DNA of 64,000 nt. Source: JANPCX01 sp031431125 (GTDB lineage Bacteria > Pseudomonadota > Gammaproteobacteria > Burkholderiales > Burkholderiaceae_C). Every line of letters starts with the position of its first letter. Within the stretch, counting starts at the first letter, position 1. The translations under genes were made by a program, and so were the position numbers. The notes beneath the pieces are model-generated. The model searched no databases and was not told the origin of the DNA. It saw only the letters and a list, made by a program, of their open reading frames with translations. The stretch lies in NCBI GenBank assembly GCA_031431125.1, contig JANPCX010000046.1, positions 62,001 to 126,000 of the forward strand, read 5' to 3'. Shown in pieces: positions 1-7,703 of this stretch.

Positions 1-466
1 CCTGAATGGCCGGACGCTTGAGGAACTCAAGGAAACCTGCGTCTTGGTAGGCGCCAGGTGGCAAATCGTCCGCGAGCAAGGCCGCGTCAATGTCTGCGGC
101 CGTCGAAATCAAGCCGGACGAATGCAAATCCTGAATGGCAAGCAAGCCCAACACCAAGACAGCCAAGGGAAGTACCGTGACCAGCTTGTTCCACCACGCG
201 GGTGAATCGGAACCACTGGGGCCGCCGGCCGAAGCAAAAACCTTATTCCAGGCCCAGGACAGGCCGGACGTGGCAACCACCGGTTTGGCGACCGCTGTTC
301 GAGCGGCTTGGGCCTGTTGCATGGCGTTTTGGCGCGCAACTCGCAAGCGCTCGGTAACATCCTTGGGCAGGTTCTGCGCAGACTCGTTCAACAGCGCCGT
401 GATGCGCAATGCGAAACGCGCTTGCGCCTGTTCGCCTGTTGCGCCGGTCAGAATGTCGTGGTTCAT
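1..466 (-). CDS. DUF3619 family protein, partial (3' end outside window)
   Basis: The open frame starts at ATG 466 and runs off the left edge without a stop. It begins MNHDILTGATGEQAQARFAL, has an Ala/Gln-rich N-terminal part, then one hydrophobic segment near residues 90-105 (LVTVLPLAVLVLGLLAIQDL), then an acidic tail ending near FLEFLKRP. The layout of a cytoplasmic N-terminus plus one membrane helix fits DUF3619 proteins, which are found next to a sigma factor in this lineage. Its start overlaps the sigma-factor stop as ATGA (463-466), so the two are probably translationally coupled. An anti-sigma-like role is inference from context only. Confidence 0.65.
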   Translation of the reverse strand, partial: MNHDILTGATGEQAQARFALRITALLNESAQNLPKDVTERLRVARQNAMQQAQAARTAVAKPVVATSGLSWAWNKVFASAGGPSGSDSPAWWNKLVTVLPLAVLVLGLLAIQDLHSSGLISTAADIDAALLADDLPPGAYQDAGFLEFLKRPAIQ

Positions 467-1026
467 AGTCCAATTCCCTTGGTTTTGAGCGCTTTGGCCA
501 AAGCGTGCACTGCTCTGGAGCAGTGCGTTTTGACGCTGCCTTCTGAGCAGCCCATGGCCAAAGCCGTCTCTGATACATCCAGTTCCTCCCAGTAACGCAG
601 GAGGAAGGCTTCCCGTTGACGGCCAGGCAACAAGGACACCTCAGCTTCAATCGCAAGCAGGATTTGCGCCCTGGAAAAGACGTCGGCTGAACTTTCCGAG
701 CCGGTGCCGTTGGCACTTTCCAGCGTTTCCAGGATGTCGAACCCGGAGTCGCCACCGTTGGATTCCAAATCGGAGAAGTTCGCAAAAACGCCTTTTCTGA
801 CCTTTTGCCGCCGAAACCAGTCCATGGTGGCATTGGACAGGATGCGCTGAAACAGCAGCGGCAACTCTGCCGGGGGGCGGTCGGCGTAACTTTGTGACAG
901 GCGGATCATGGCGTCTTGGACAATGTCCAAGGCAGCGTCTTCGTCGCGCACGGCAAAAGCGGTGCGTTTGAAGGCGCGTTTCTCGACGCTCTTGAGGAAG
1001 TCGGATAACTCTTTGTCGGAAGCCAA
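463..1026 (-). CDS. RNA polymerase sigma factor, ECF/sigma-70 family
   Basis: 187 residues from TTG 1026. Region 2 is seen in the stretch around DEDAALDIVQDAMIRL and the WFRRQKVRKG segment. Region 4 is seen in RQREAFLLRYWEELDVSE followed by the helix-turn-helix around CSEGSVKTHCSRAV. The frame is open to ATG 1125, but homology begins at ASDKELSDFLKS, directly after TTG 1026, and AAGGCG lies about 10 nt upstream of that TTG. I therefore prefer the TTG start. The gene is transcribed away from ilvB and overlaps the DUF3619 gene by 4 bp. Family members of this type direct transcription of small regulons; its target is unknown. Confidence 0.8.
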   Translation of the reverse strand: MASDKELSDFLKSVEKRAFKRTAFAVRDEDAALDIVQDAMIRLSQSYADRPPAELPLLFQRILSNATMDWFRRQKVRKGVFANFSDLESNGGDSGFDILETLESANGTGSESSADVFSRAQILLAIEAEVSLLPGRQREAFLLRYWEELDVSETALAMGCSEGSVKTHCSRAVHALAKALKTKGIGL

Positions 1027-1256
1027 CTTGGGGGCGCCTTGGGCGCTGGGCCCTGGGGAGAAGCGCGGATTATCACATTGCTCAAGCCGGTTGTTGCTTC
1101 GGTGGCATAATGCCGCGTTGCACAACAGATGGTCTTCAGTGACTCGGCCGACCCGGGTGAGTCATTTTCCCGACTTCAAGGCACCACACCCGCTCCACGA
1201 GAGTGCGGAGAGGCGCACCAATGGTTTTTCGTTAGAGAAATTCACAAAGGTTTTAT

Positions 1257-3041
1257 ATGGACATGACTACTGCCGAAGTTCGGCGTGCCGCCGCTGCACA
1301 GCCGCAAAACCCATCCACAGCGCCCGCTCTGGACCCCAACGGGTCTGAAATTCTGGTGCGCTGCCTCCAAGCCGAAAATGTCAAGTTCCTCTGGGGTTAC
1401 CCAGGAGGTGCAGTTCTTTACATTTACGACGCGCTTTACAAACAAAACACCATTGAGCATGTTCTGGTACGCCACGAACAGGCTGCCGTGCATGCCGCCG
1501 ACGGTTATGCGCGTGCCACCGGTGAAGTGGGTGTGGCCTTGGTGACCTCGGGCCCTGGTGTGACCAATGCCGTGACTGGCATCGCCACCGCCTACATGGA
1601 CTCTATCCCCATGGTCATCATCACTGGCCAGGTTCCCACGCCGGCGATTGGCTTGGATGCTTTCCAAGAGTGCGACACCGTTGGCATCACACGTCCCATC
1701 GTGAAGCACAACTTTTTGGTCAAGGATGTGCGTGACCTCGCGGTGACGCTGAAAAAGGCCTTCCACATTGCCCGCACGGGGCGCCCTGGCCCCGTGGTGG
1801 TCGACATTCCGAAGGACGTGTCCGTCAAGACCGCGCCTTTTGAATACCCCGCCACCATCGAGATGCGTTCCTACAACCCGGTGCGCAAAGGCCACGGCGG
1901 CCAAATCCGCAAAGCGATTGCGTTGTTGATGACGGCCAAGCGCCCTTACATCTACACCGGCGGCGGTGTGATTCTGGGCAATGCATCTGCCGAATTGCGT
2001 GAGTTGGTGAATTTGCTCGGCGTGCCATGCACCAACACCCTGATGGGTTTGGGCGCTTTCCCCGCGTCCGACCCCAAATTCCTCGGAATGCTGGGCATGC
2101 ACGGCACCTACGAAGCCAATATGACGATGCAGAACTGCGACGTCTTGTTGGCGGTTGGTGCGCGCTTTGACGACCGGGTGATTGGCAACCCCAAACACTT
2201 TGCCTCGGTGGAACGCAAGATCGTTCACATCGACATCGATCCCTCGTCCATCTCCAAACGTGTCAAGGTCGACATTCCCATAGTGGGCGACGTGAAAGAC
2301 GTGCTGCAAGAGCTGATCGCCCAAATCAAAGAAGGGCAAGCCAAGCTGGACGCCAACGCCTTGTCCGCATGGTGGAACCAAATTGGCGAGTGGCGCAAAA
2401 AGGACTGCCTGAAGTTCAAGAACAGCACCGAAGTCATCAAGCCGCAGTATGTGGTGGAGACGCTGTGGAACTTGACCAAAGACAGCGACGCCTACATCAC
2501 GTCTGACGTCGGTCAGCACCAAATGTGGGCTGCCCAGTACTACCGCTTCGATCAACCACGTCGTTGGATCAATTCTGGCGGCCTCGGCACCATGGGCGTG
2601 GGTTTGCCCTATGCCATGGGCATCAAACTCGCCAAACCGGATGCGGACGTGTTTTGCATCACGGGCGAGGGCTCGATTCAGATGTGCATCCAAGAGTTGT
2701 CCACTTGCTTCCAGTACAAAACGCCGGTCAAGATCATTTCCCTGAACAACCGCTACCTGGGCATGGTACGTCAGTGGCAGCAGATTGATTACGGTGGTCG
2801 CTACTCGCACAGTTACATGGATGCGCTGCCCGACTTCGTGAAACTGGCCGAGGCCTATGGCCACGTCGGCTTGAAGATCGAAAAGCCCAGCGATGTGGAA
2901 GGTGCACTGCGCGAAGCCATTCGGTTGAAAGACCGGACGGTGTTCCTCGACATCCGCACCGACCAAACCGAAAACGTTTGGCCCATGGTTCAAGCCGGCA
3001 AGGGCATCAGCGAAATGTTGTTGGGGTCAGAAGACTTGTAG
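1257..3041 (+). CDS. ilvB: Acetolactate synthase large (catalytic) subunit
   Basis: 594 residues, normal for the family. It condenses two pyruvates to 2-acetolactate, or pyruvate with 2-oxobutyrate, using ThDP and FAD, the first common step to Val, Leu and Ile. Visible are the N-terminal GYPGGAVLYIYD segment (residues 48-59), the catalytic Glu74 in RHEQAAVHAA, the FAD-region motif SGPGVTNAVTGI and the ThDP/Mg site GEGS (470-473) followed by NNRYLGMVRQWQ. AAAGG precedes ATG 1257. The next in-frame ATG, 1263, is also possible. It is followed by ilvH and ilvC on the same strand, with a structured RNA between ilvB and ilvH. Confidence 0.97.
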   Translation: MDMTTAEVRRAAAAQPQNPSTAPALDPNGSEILVRCLQAENVKFLWGYPGGAVLYIYDALYKQNTIEHVLVRHEQAAVHAADGYARATGEVGVALVTSGPGVTNAVTGIATAYMDSIPMVIITGQVPTPAIGLDAFQECDTVGITRPIVKHNFLVKDVRDLAVTLKKAFHIARTGRPGPVVVDIPKDVSVKTAPFEYPATIEMRSYNPVRKGHGGQIRKAIALLMTAKRPYIYTGGGVILGNASAELRELVNLLGVPCTNTLMGLGAFPASDPKFLGMLGMHGTYEANMTMQNCDVLLAVGARFDDRVIGNPKHFASVERKIVHIDIDPSSISKRVKVDIPIVGDVKDVLQELIAQIKEGQAKLDANALSAWWNQIGEWRKKDCLKFKNSTEVIKPQYVVETLWNLTKDSDAYITSDVGQHQMWAAQYYRFDQPRRWINSGGLGTMGVGLPYAMGIKLAKPDADVFCITGEGSIQMCIQELSTCFQYKTPVKIISLNNRYLGMVRQWQQIDYGGRYSHSYMDALPDFVKLAEAYGHVGLKIEKPSDVEGALREAIRLKDRTVFLDIRTDQTENVWPMVQAGKGISEMLLGSEDL

Positions 3042-3050
3042 TTTTCGTTT

Positions 3051-3184
3051 GAGGCTGCGCAGCAAAGTGCTCACGGGGTGGTTACCGCCGCTCTGTGTGC
3101 ACGGTGCAAGCGGCCTCAATCAAGCCCAACACATTCCCATTCTTATTGATGCGTCTGCGTTTGTGATGCGGTTACCGCCGCATC
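3051..3184 (+). promoter_or_regulatory. Structured RNA element between ilvB and ilvH (ilvH-motif candidate)
   Basis: Seen directly: hairpin A has a 10-bp stem, 3072-3081 with 3088-3097 (three G-U pairs), and loop UUACCG at 3082-3087. Hairpin B has a 7-bp perfect stem, 3165-3171 with 3178-3184, and the identical loop UUACCG at 3172-3177. Hairpin A is enclosed by an outer 8-bp helix, 3051-3058 with 3110-3117 (one G-U). Both loops are closed by GG/CC. The element ends 26 nt before the ilvH ATG. A published conserved RNA called the ilvH motif occurs upstream of ilvH in Betaproteobacteria, and position and complexity fit it. Assignment to that family is from memory and was not tested against its covariance model. 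Confidence 0.6.
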
Positions 3185-3210
3185 CACGGGCCTGGCGCTA
3201 GAAGGACAAC

Positions 3211-3702
3211 ATGAAACACATCATCGCTTTGCTTTTGGAAAACGAACCTGGCGCGCTTTCGCGTGTGGTGGGTTTGTTCTCTGCCCGTGGCTACAACATT
3301 GAAAGCCTGACGGTGGCCCCCACCGAAGACGCCTCGCTGTCACGAATGACCATCGTCACCACGGGGTCGGACGAGGTGATTGAACAAATCACCAAACACT
3401 TGAATCGCTTGATTGAAGTGGTGAAGGTGGTGGACCTCACCGAAGCGTCTTATACCGAACGTGAGCTGATGCTCATCAAAGTGCGCGCCGTGGGCAAAGA
3501 GCGTGAAGAGATGACACGCATGGCCGACATATTCCGTGGCCGCATCATCGACGTGACCGAGAAAAGCTACACCATCGAGTTGACCGGTGACGCCGCCAAA
3601 CTTGATGCATTCATCCAGGCGCTGGACCGCAGCGCCATTTTGGAAACCGTGCGCACCGGCACCAGCGGGATCGGTCGCGGCGAGCGCATCCTGCGCGTCT
3701 AA
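3211..3702 (+). CDS. ilvH: Acetolactate synthase small (regulatory) subunit
   Basis: 163 residues, the standard size. The N-terminal ACT domain starts at once: HIIALLLENEPGALSRVVGLF, then ARGYNIESLTVAPTEDASLSRMT. This is the valine-binding region of IlvH-type subunits. The C-terminal half (ERELMLIKVRAVGKEREEM onward) is the domain that activates the large subunit. AAGGA lies 8 nt before the ATG. The 169-nt gap after ilvB is long for an operon of this kind and is filled by the paired-hairpin RNA, so ilvH may have its own layer of expression control. Confidence 0.97.
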   Translation: MKHIIALLLENEPGALSRVVGLFSARGYNIESLTVAPTEDASLSRMTIVTTGSDEVIEQITKHLNRLIEVVKVVDLTEASYTERELMLIKVRAVGKEREEMTRMADIFRGRIIDVTEKSYTIELTGDAAKLDAFIQALDRSAILETVRTGTSGIGRGERILRV

Positions 3703-3769
3703 CCTAGCCAACGAGGTTGGGTTCACTGCACCCCCGCCATTTTTTTAGAGATCAAAGAAGGAGATAGTC

Positions 3770-4786
3770 ATGAAGGTTTATTACGACAAAGACGCTGACC
3801 TGAGCCTGATCAAAGGCAAAAACATCACCATCATCGGCTACGGTTCGCAAGGCCATGCCCATGCGCAGAATTTGAATGACAGCGGCGTCAAAGTGACCGT
3901 CGGTGTACGCAAAGGTGGCGCATCTTGGAACAAGGCCGAAAAGGCCGGTTTGAAAGTCGCCGAAATCGCTGACGCGGTGAAGTCTGCCGACGTCGTGATG
4001 ATTCTCTTGCCCGACGAGCAGATTGCTTCCGTCTACGCCGCTGAAGTCGAGCCCAATATCAAGAAGGGTGCGTCCTTGGCGTTTGCCCACGGTTTCAATG
4101 TGCACTACGGCCAAGTCGTCCCGCGCGCCGACTTGGATGTGTGGATGGTGGCGCCCAAAGCGCCTGGACACACCGTGCGCGGTACCTACACGCAAGGTGG
4201 CGGTGTGCCTCACCTGATCGCTGTGCACGCCGACAAGTCGGGCAAGGCCCGTGACCTGGCCTTGAGCTACGCCGCTGCCAACGGTGGCGGCAAAGCCGGC
4301 ATCATTGAAACCAATTTCCGTGAAGAAACCGAAACCGACTTGTTTGGTGAACAAGCAGTGCTTTGCGGTGGGGCAGTGGAGTTGATCAAAGCCGGCTTTG
4401 AGACACTGACCGAAGCCGGTTACGCACCCGAAATGGCTTACTTCGAGTGCCTGCACGAACTGAAGTTGATTGTGGACTTGATCTATGAAGGCGGCATCGC
4501 CAACATGAACTACTCCATCTCCAACAACGCCGAGTATGGCGAGTATGTGACCGGCCCCCGTGTGATCACAGAAGACACCAAAAACGCCATGCGTCAGTGT
4601 TTGAAGGACATCCAGACCGGCGAGTACGCCAAGAGCTTCATCTTGGAAAACAAAGCGGGTGCGCCCACCTTGTTGTCACGCCGTCGTTTGACCGCTGAGC
4701 ATCCCATTGAACAAGTCGGTGAGCAGCTGCGCGCCATGATGCCTTGGATCAAGAAAAACCGTTTGGTGGACCAATCCAAGAACTGA
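3770..4786 (+). CDS. ilvC: Ketol-acid reductoisomerase (NADP+), class I
   Basis: 338 residues, typical of the short class I enzyme. It converts 2-acetolactate to 2,3-dihydroxy-isovalerate, or the isoleucine analogue, by Mg-dependent alkyl migration and NADPH reduction. The Rossmann fingerprint GYGSQGHAHAQN is at residues 23-34, with VGVRKGGASW after it as the NADPH-phosphate loop. LAFAHGFNVHYG and the ETDLFGEQAVLCGG and FECLHELKLIVDLIYEGG segments carry the metal-binding acids. A strong GAAGGAG ribosome site precedes the ATG. It is the last ilv gene and is followed by a good terminator. Confidence 0.97.
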   Translation: MKVYYDKDADLSLIKGKNITIIGYGSQGHAHAQNLNDSGVKVTVGVRKGGASWNKAEKAGLKVAEIADAVKSADVVMILLPDEQIASVYAAEVEPNIKKGASLAFAHGFNVHYGQVVPRADLDVWMVAPKAPGHTVRGTYTQGGGVPHLIAVHADKSGKARDLALSYAAANGGGKAGIIETNFREETETDLFGEQAVLCGGAVELIKAGFETLTEAGYAPEMAYFECLHELKLIVDLIYEGGIANMNYSISNNAEYGEYVTGPRVITEDTKNAMRQCLKDIQTGEYAKSFILENKAGAPTLLSRRRLTAEHPIEQVGEQLRAMMPWIKKNRLVDQSKN

Positions 4787-4823
4787 TGACCCACCGGTCG
4801 CCTTGCGGCGCCTCTTGAAAGAA

Positions 4824-4854
4824 AGCTGTGGGCCCTGCCCACGGCTTTTTTTTT
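4824..4854 (+). terminator. Rho-independent terminator after ilvC
   Basis: A 10-bp stem, AGCTGTGGGC (4824-4833) with GCCCACGGCT (4837-4846, one G-U pair), has a 3-nt loop and is followed by nine T residues. It lies 38 nt after the ilvC stop and separates the ilv genes from pssA. Confidence 0.85.
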
Positions 4855-4911
4855 GACAGCGCCATAATCCACCCCTCGCGAGCTTGATACGTCGCAGTCA
4901 ACACCACCACC

Positions 4912-5754
4912 ATGAACCAGCCTGACATGCACGACGGCGACCTTCCCAACGACGACATTGACGACGTGCCGCCGCCGGTGCGTCCGCGGCGCAAGGGCAT
5001 CTATATCTTGCCCAACCTGTTCACGCTGGCTGCACTTTTTGGTGGGTTTTATGCGGTGGTGATGGCCATGAACGGGCGCTTTGAGCAAGCCGCGATTGGT
5101 GTGTTCTGCGCCATGGTGCTGGACAGCCTCGATGGCCGCGTGGCGCGCATGACCAACACCCAAAGCACCTTTGGTGAGCAGATGGACAGCTTGTCGGACA
5201 TGGTGTCGTTCGGTGCCGCACCGGCACTCATCATTTACGAATGGGCGCTCAAGGGCATGGGCAAACTGGGTTGGATTGCCGCCTTTGTTTATTGCTCGTG
5301 TGCAGCCCTGCGCTTGGCCCGTTTCAACACCAACATCAGCGTGGTCGACAAACGGTTTTTTCAAGGCTTGCCCAGTCCCGCGGCGGCGGCTTTGGTGATG
5401 GGTTTCATTTGGGTCATGGACGACCAGGGCTTGGACGTGCGTAGCACGGGCCCCTGGTTGTCATGGATGGCCTTCGGCTTGACCTTGTTCGCTGGCCTGA
5501 CCATGGTGACCAACGCGCCGTTCTACAGCTTCAAAGACATCAGCTTGAAACGTTCCGTGCCTTTTGTCGTGATCGTGGCCATTGCTTTGGCCATTGCCCT
5601 GATCAACGTTCACCCGCCGATGGTGCTGTTTGTCATATTTTGTTTGTATGGCCTGTCGGGTTACGCGGTTTACGGTTGGCGGCGTTTGAAGGGCAAGCCG
5701 GTGAGCGTGATCGCCACCTCGACCGACGAGCCTGACGAGCGCGGCTTGCACTGA
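4912..5754 (+). CDS. pssA: CDP-diacylglycerol--serine O-phosphatidyltransferase
   Basis: 280 residues, a membrane enzyme that makes phosphatidylserine from CDP-diacylglycerol and serine, on the way to phosphatidylethanolamine. The CDP-alcohol phosphatidyltransferase signature is present as LDSLDGRVARMTNTQSTFG followed by EQMDSLSDMVSFG, giving the D-G-x2-A-R-x8-G-x3-D-x3-D pattern. Several membrane helices are visible, including FTLAALFGGFYAVVMAM near residues 36-52. The N-terminus is acidic and Pro/Arg-rich. No clear ribosome site precedes ATG 4912. It sits between the ilv terminator and the leucine attenuator, so it is probably transcribed separately. Confidence 0.93.
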   Translation: MNQPDMHDGDLPNDDIDDVPPPVRPRRKGIYILPNLFTLAALFGGFYAVVMAMNGRFEQAAIGVFCAMVLDSLDGRVARMTNTQSTFGEQMDSLSDMVSFGAAPALIIYEWALKGMGKLGWIAAFVYCSCAALRLARFNTNISVVDKRFFQGLPSPAAAALVMGFIWVMDDQGLDVRSTGPWLSWMAFGLTLFAGLTMVTNAPFYSFKDISLKRSVPFVVIVAIALAIALINVHPPMVLFVIFCLYGLSGYAVYGWRRLKGKPVSVIATSTDEPDERGLH

Positions 5755-5783
5755 ACGCTGTCCATCTGCTACATTCACCTCTT

Positions 5784-5846
5784 ATGAACATTTTCTCGAC
5801 AACGCTGCTGGCCCTACTTCTAGGAGACCCACGGGCTCGCGAGTAG
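5784..5846 (+). CDS. leuA leader peptide (leucine attenuator peptide)
   Basis: A 20-residue open frame, MNIFSTTLLALLLGDPRARE, ends at TAG 5844-5846. Five of six consecutive codons from 5805 are leucine (CTG CTG GCC CTA CTT CTA), including CTA and CTT, which are rarely used in the neighbouring genes. It is followed by a terminator hairpin (5874-5910) and then leuA. This is the classic layout of ribosome-mediated attenuation: low charged Leu-tRNA stalls the ribosome at these codons. The peptide itself is probably discarded. Confidence 0.85.
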   Translation: MNIFSTTLLALLLGDPRARE

Positions 5847-5910
5847 AGACACGTTCACACGTTTTCGACCACCACGGCCCGTATGCAAACAGCAGCGGGC
5901 CGTTTTGTTT
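5831..5910 (+). promoter_or_regulatory. Leucine attenuator: antiterminator and terminator
   Basis: Terminator: ACGGCCCG (5874-5881) pairs with CGGGCCGT (5896-5903), followed by the T-rich run TTTTGTTT to 5910. Antiterminator: ACGGGCT (5831-5837), inside the leader peptide frame just after the Leu codons, can pair with GGCCCGT (5876-5882), which is the left arm of the terminator. A ribosome paused at the Leu codons would favour the antiterminator; one that reaches the stop at 5846 would cover 5831-5837 and allow termination. Both pairings are read directly; the switching is inferred. Confidence 0.8.
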
Positions 5911-5953
5911 GTGTGCGCTGTTTGTGAAATTCACCATGCTCTGAAGGAAAACA

Positions 5954-7654
5954 ATGCTTTCGCAACCGCATACCAAATACCGTGCTTTTGCACCCGTCGC
6001 ACTTCCCGACCGCACCTGGCCCAATGCTGTGTTGACGCGTGCGCCGCTGTGGCTGAGCACCGATCTGCGCGATGGCAACCAAGCACTCATTGAACCGATG
6101 GACGCGTCGCGCAAACTGCGCATGTTTCAGATGCTGTTGCGCATCGGCTTCAAGGAGATCGAGGTCGGGTTTCCTTCTGCATCACAAACCGATTTTGATT
6201 TTGTGCGTTTGTTGATCGAAGGCGGTCACATTCCAGCAGACGTCACCATCCAGGTGCTCACCCCCGCGCGTGAACCGTTGATTCGTCGCACCTTTGAATC
6301 ATTGGCTGGCGCCAAAACTGCCATCGTTCACATGTACAACGCCACCGCACCCATCATGCGCCGGGTGGTGCTGGGCCTGGACGAAGACCAAACCGTGCTG
6401 CTTGCCACCAGCCACGCCCAGTTGGTGCATGAGCTGGCGCAAGCCCAGCCTGCCACCGACTTCACCTTCCAATACTCACCCGAAATGTTCTCCGGAACGG
6501 AGTTGGCGTTTTCCAAGCGTGTGGTGGATGCGGTGACTGAAGTTTGGCAAGCATCACCGAAGCACAAGTGCATCATCAACTTGCCGTCCACGGTGGAGCA
6601 TTCCACCCCCAATGTGTTCGCCGACATGGTCGAGTGGATGCATCGGTATCTGGCGCGGCGTGATGGCATCGTCTTGTCTGTGCATCCCCACAACGACAGG
6701 GGCACAGGCACAGCCGCTGCCGAGTTGGCTTTGATGGCCGGGGCCGACCGGGTTGAAGGTTGTTTGTTCGGAAACGGTGAGTGCACCGGCAATGTGGACT
6801 TGGTCAACCTGGCGTTGAACCTCTATACCCAAGGTGTCTCGCCCGGATTGGACTTCTCGGACATCGATGAAGTTCGCCGCTGCGTCGAGCACTGCAACCA
6901 GTTGCCGGTGCATCCGCGGCATCCCTATGCGGGTGATTTGGTCTACACCTCGTTCTCCGGTTCACACCAGGACGCCATCAAGAAGGCCTTCGCTGCGCGC
7001 CAAGAGGGCGATTTGTGGGACATGCCCTATTTGCCTGTGGATCCCAAAGACCTGGGTCGCAGTTATGACGCAGTGATTCGTGTCAACAGCCAATCTGGCA
7101 AAGGCGGTATCGCCTATTTGCTGGAGGCCGAGTACGGCTTGGAGTTGCCGAGGCGACTGCAAATCGAATTCAGCCAGGTGGTGCAAGCCGTCATGGATGA
7201 CACCGGCAAAGAAATGGCGGCGGCAGACCTGTGGCGTATTTTCGACCAAGCCTATGGTCTGGACAGCGCGGCTGCGCTGCATCCCGTGGTGACCGAGAAC
7301 GCAGGCGGGGGTGTGACCTTGGCGGTGGATGTCTTGCTCGACGGCCGTGTGCTGCACGTTGCCGGCCAAGGCAGTGGTCCGATTGACGCTTTGGTGCACG
7401 GTTTGAATCAACACCTTGCACCTGCAGTGCGGGTGTTGGACTACCACGAACATGCCATGCGCAGCGGCGCCGACGCCCAAGCCGTGGCCTATTTGGAACT
7501 CCGTTTTGGGGATGTGCTCACCGTGTTTGGCGTGGGTTGTGATGCGAACATCACCAGTGCCTCACTCAAAGCCATAGTCAGCGGCGTTCAGCGTGCCATG
7601 CGGCAAGGCGCGGTGAGGCTGGCGACAAAGGCAGGCGTTGCCCATAGCCTTTAG
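5954..7654 (+). CDS. leuA: 2-isopropylmalate synthase, long (yeast-type) form
   Basis: 566 residues. It condenses acetyl-CoA with 2-oxoisovalerate, the committed step of leucine synthesis. The N-terminal extension FAPVALPDRTWPNAVLTRAP and the DLRDGNQALIEPMD motif (from residue 37) mark the long type. The catalytic barrel shows VHPHNDRGTGTAAAELALMAG and GNGECTGNVDLVNLALN. The C-terminal regulatory LeuA dimer domain is visible (GGVTLAVDVLLDGRVLHVAGQGSGPIDALVHGL). AAGGA precedes the ATG. It lies directly behind the leucine attenuator, so this copy is the attenuation-controlled one. The second leuA starts 49 nt after its stop. Confidence 0.95.
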   Translation: MLSQPHTKYRAFAPVALPDRTWPNAVLTRAPLWLSTDLRDGNQALIEPMDASRKLRMFQMLLRIGFKEIEVGFPSASQTDFDFVRLLIEGGHIPADVTIQVLTPAREPLIRRTFESLAGAKTAIVHMYNATAPIMRRVVLGLDEDQTVLLATSHAQLVHELAQAQPATDFTFQYSPEMFSGTELAFSKRVVDAVTEVWQASPKHKCIINLPSTVEHSTPNVFADMVEWMHRYLARRDGIVLSVHPHNDRGTGTAAAELALMAGADRVEGCLFGNGECTGNVDLVNLALNLYTQGVSPGLDFSDIDEVRRCVEHCNQLPVHPRHPYAGDLVYTSFSGSHQDAIKKAFAARQEGDLWDMPYLPVDPKDLGRSYDAVIRVNSQSGKGGIAYLLEAEYGLELPRRLQIEFSQVVQAVMDDTGKEMAAADLWRIFDQAYGLDSAAALHPVVTENAGGGVTLAVDVLLDGRVLHVAGQGSGPIDALVHGLNQHLAPAVRVLDYHEHAMRSGADAQAVAYLELRFGDVLTVFGVGCDANITSASLKAIVSGVQRAMRQGAVRLATKAGVAHSL

Positions 7655-7703
7655 CATCTGCGACGCGATTCAGAAAAAGCATCTTTTGTTCAGGAGTGAT
7701 TTC

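Noticed and set aside
1128..1256. Possible leader peptide and attenuator before ilvB
   Set aside because: A short frame from ATG 1129 is not rich in Val, Leu or Ile, and no terminator hairpin with a T run precedes the ilvB start.
1242..2993. 583-residue open frame antisense to ilvB
   Set aside because: It mirrors ilvB codon for codon, is rich in His, Gly and Val as expected for the antisense of a GC-rich gene, and matches no family.
3080..3181. GGTTACCGCCGC as a simple direct repeat
   Set aside because: Both copies are the loop and 3' stem side of two hairpins, so RNA structure explains the repetition better than duplication.
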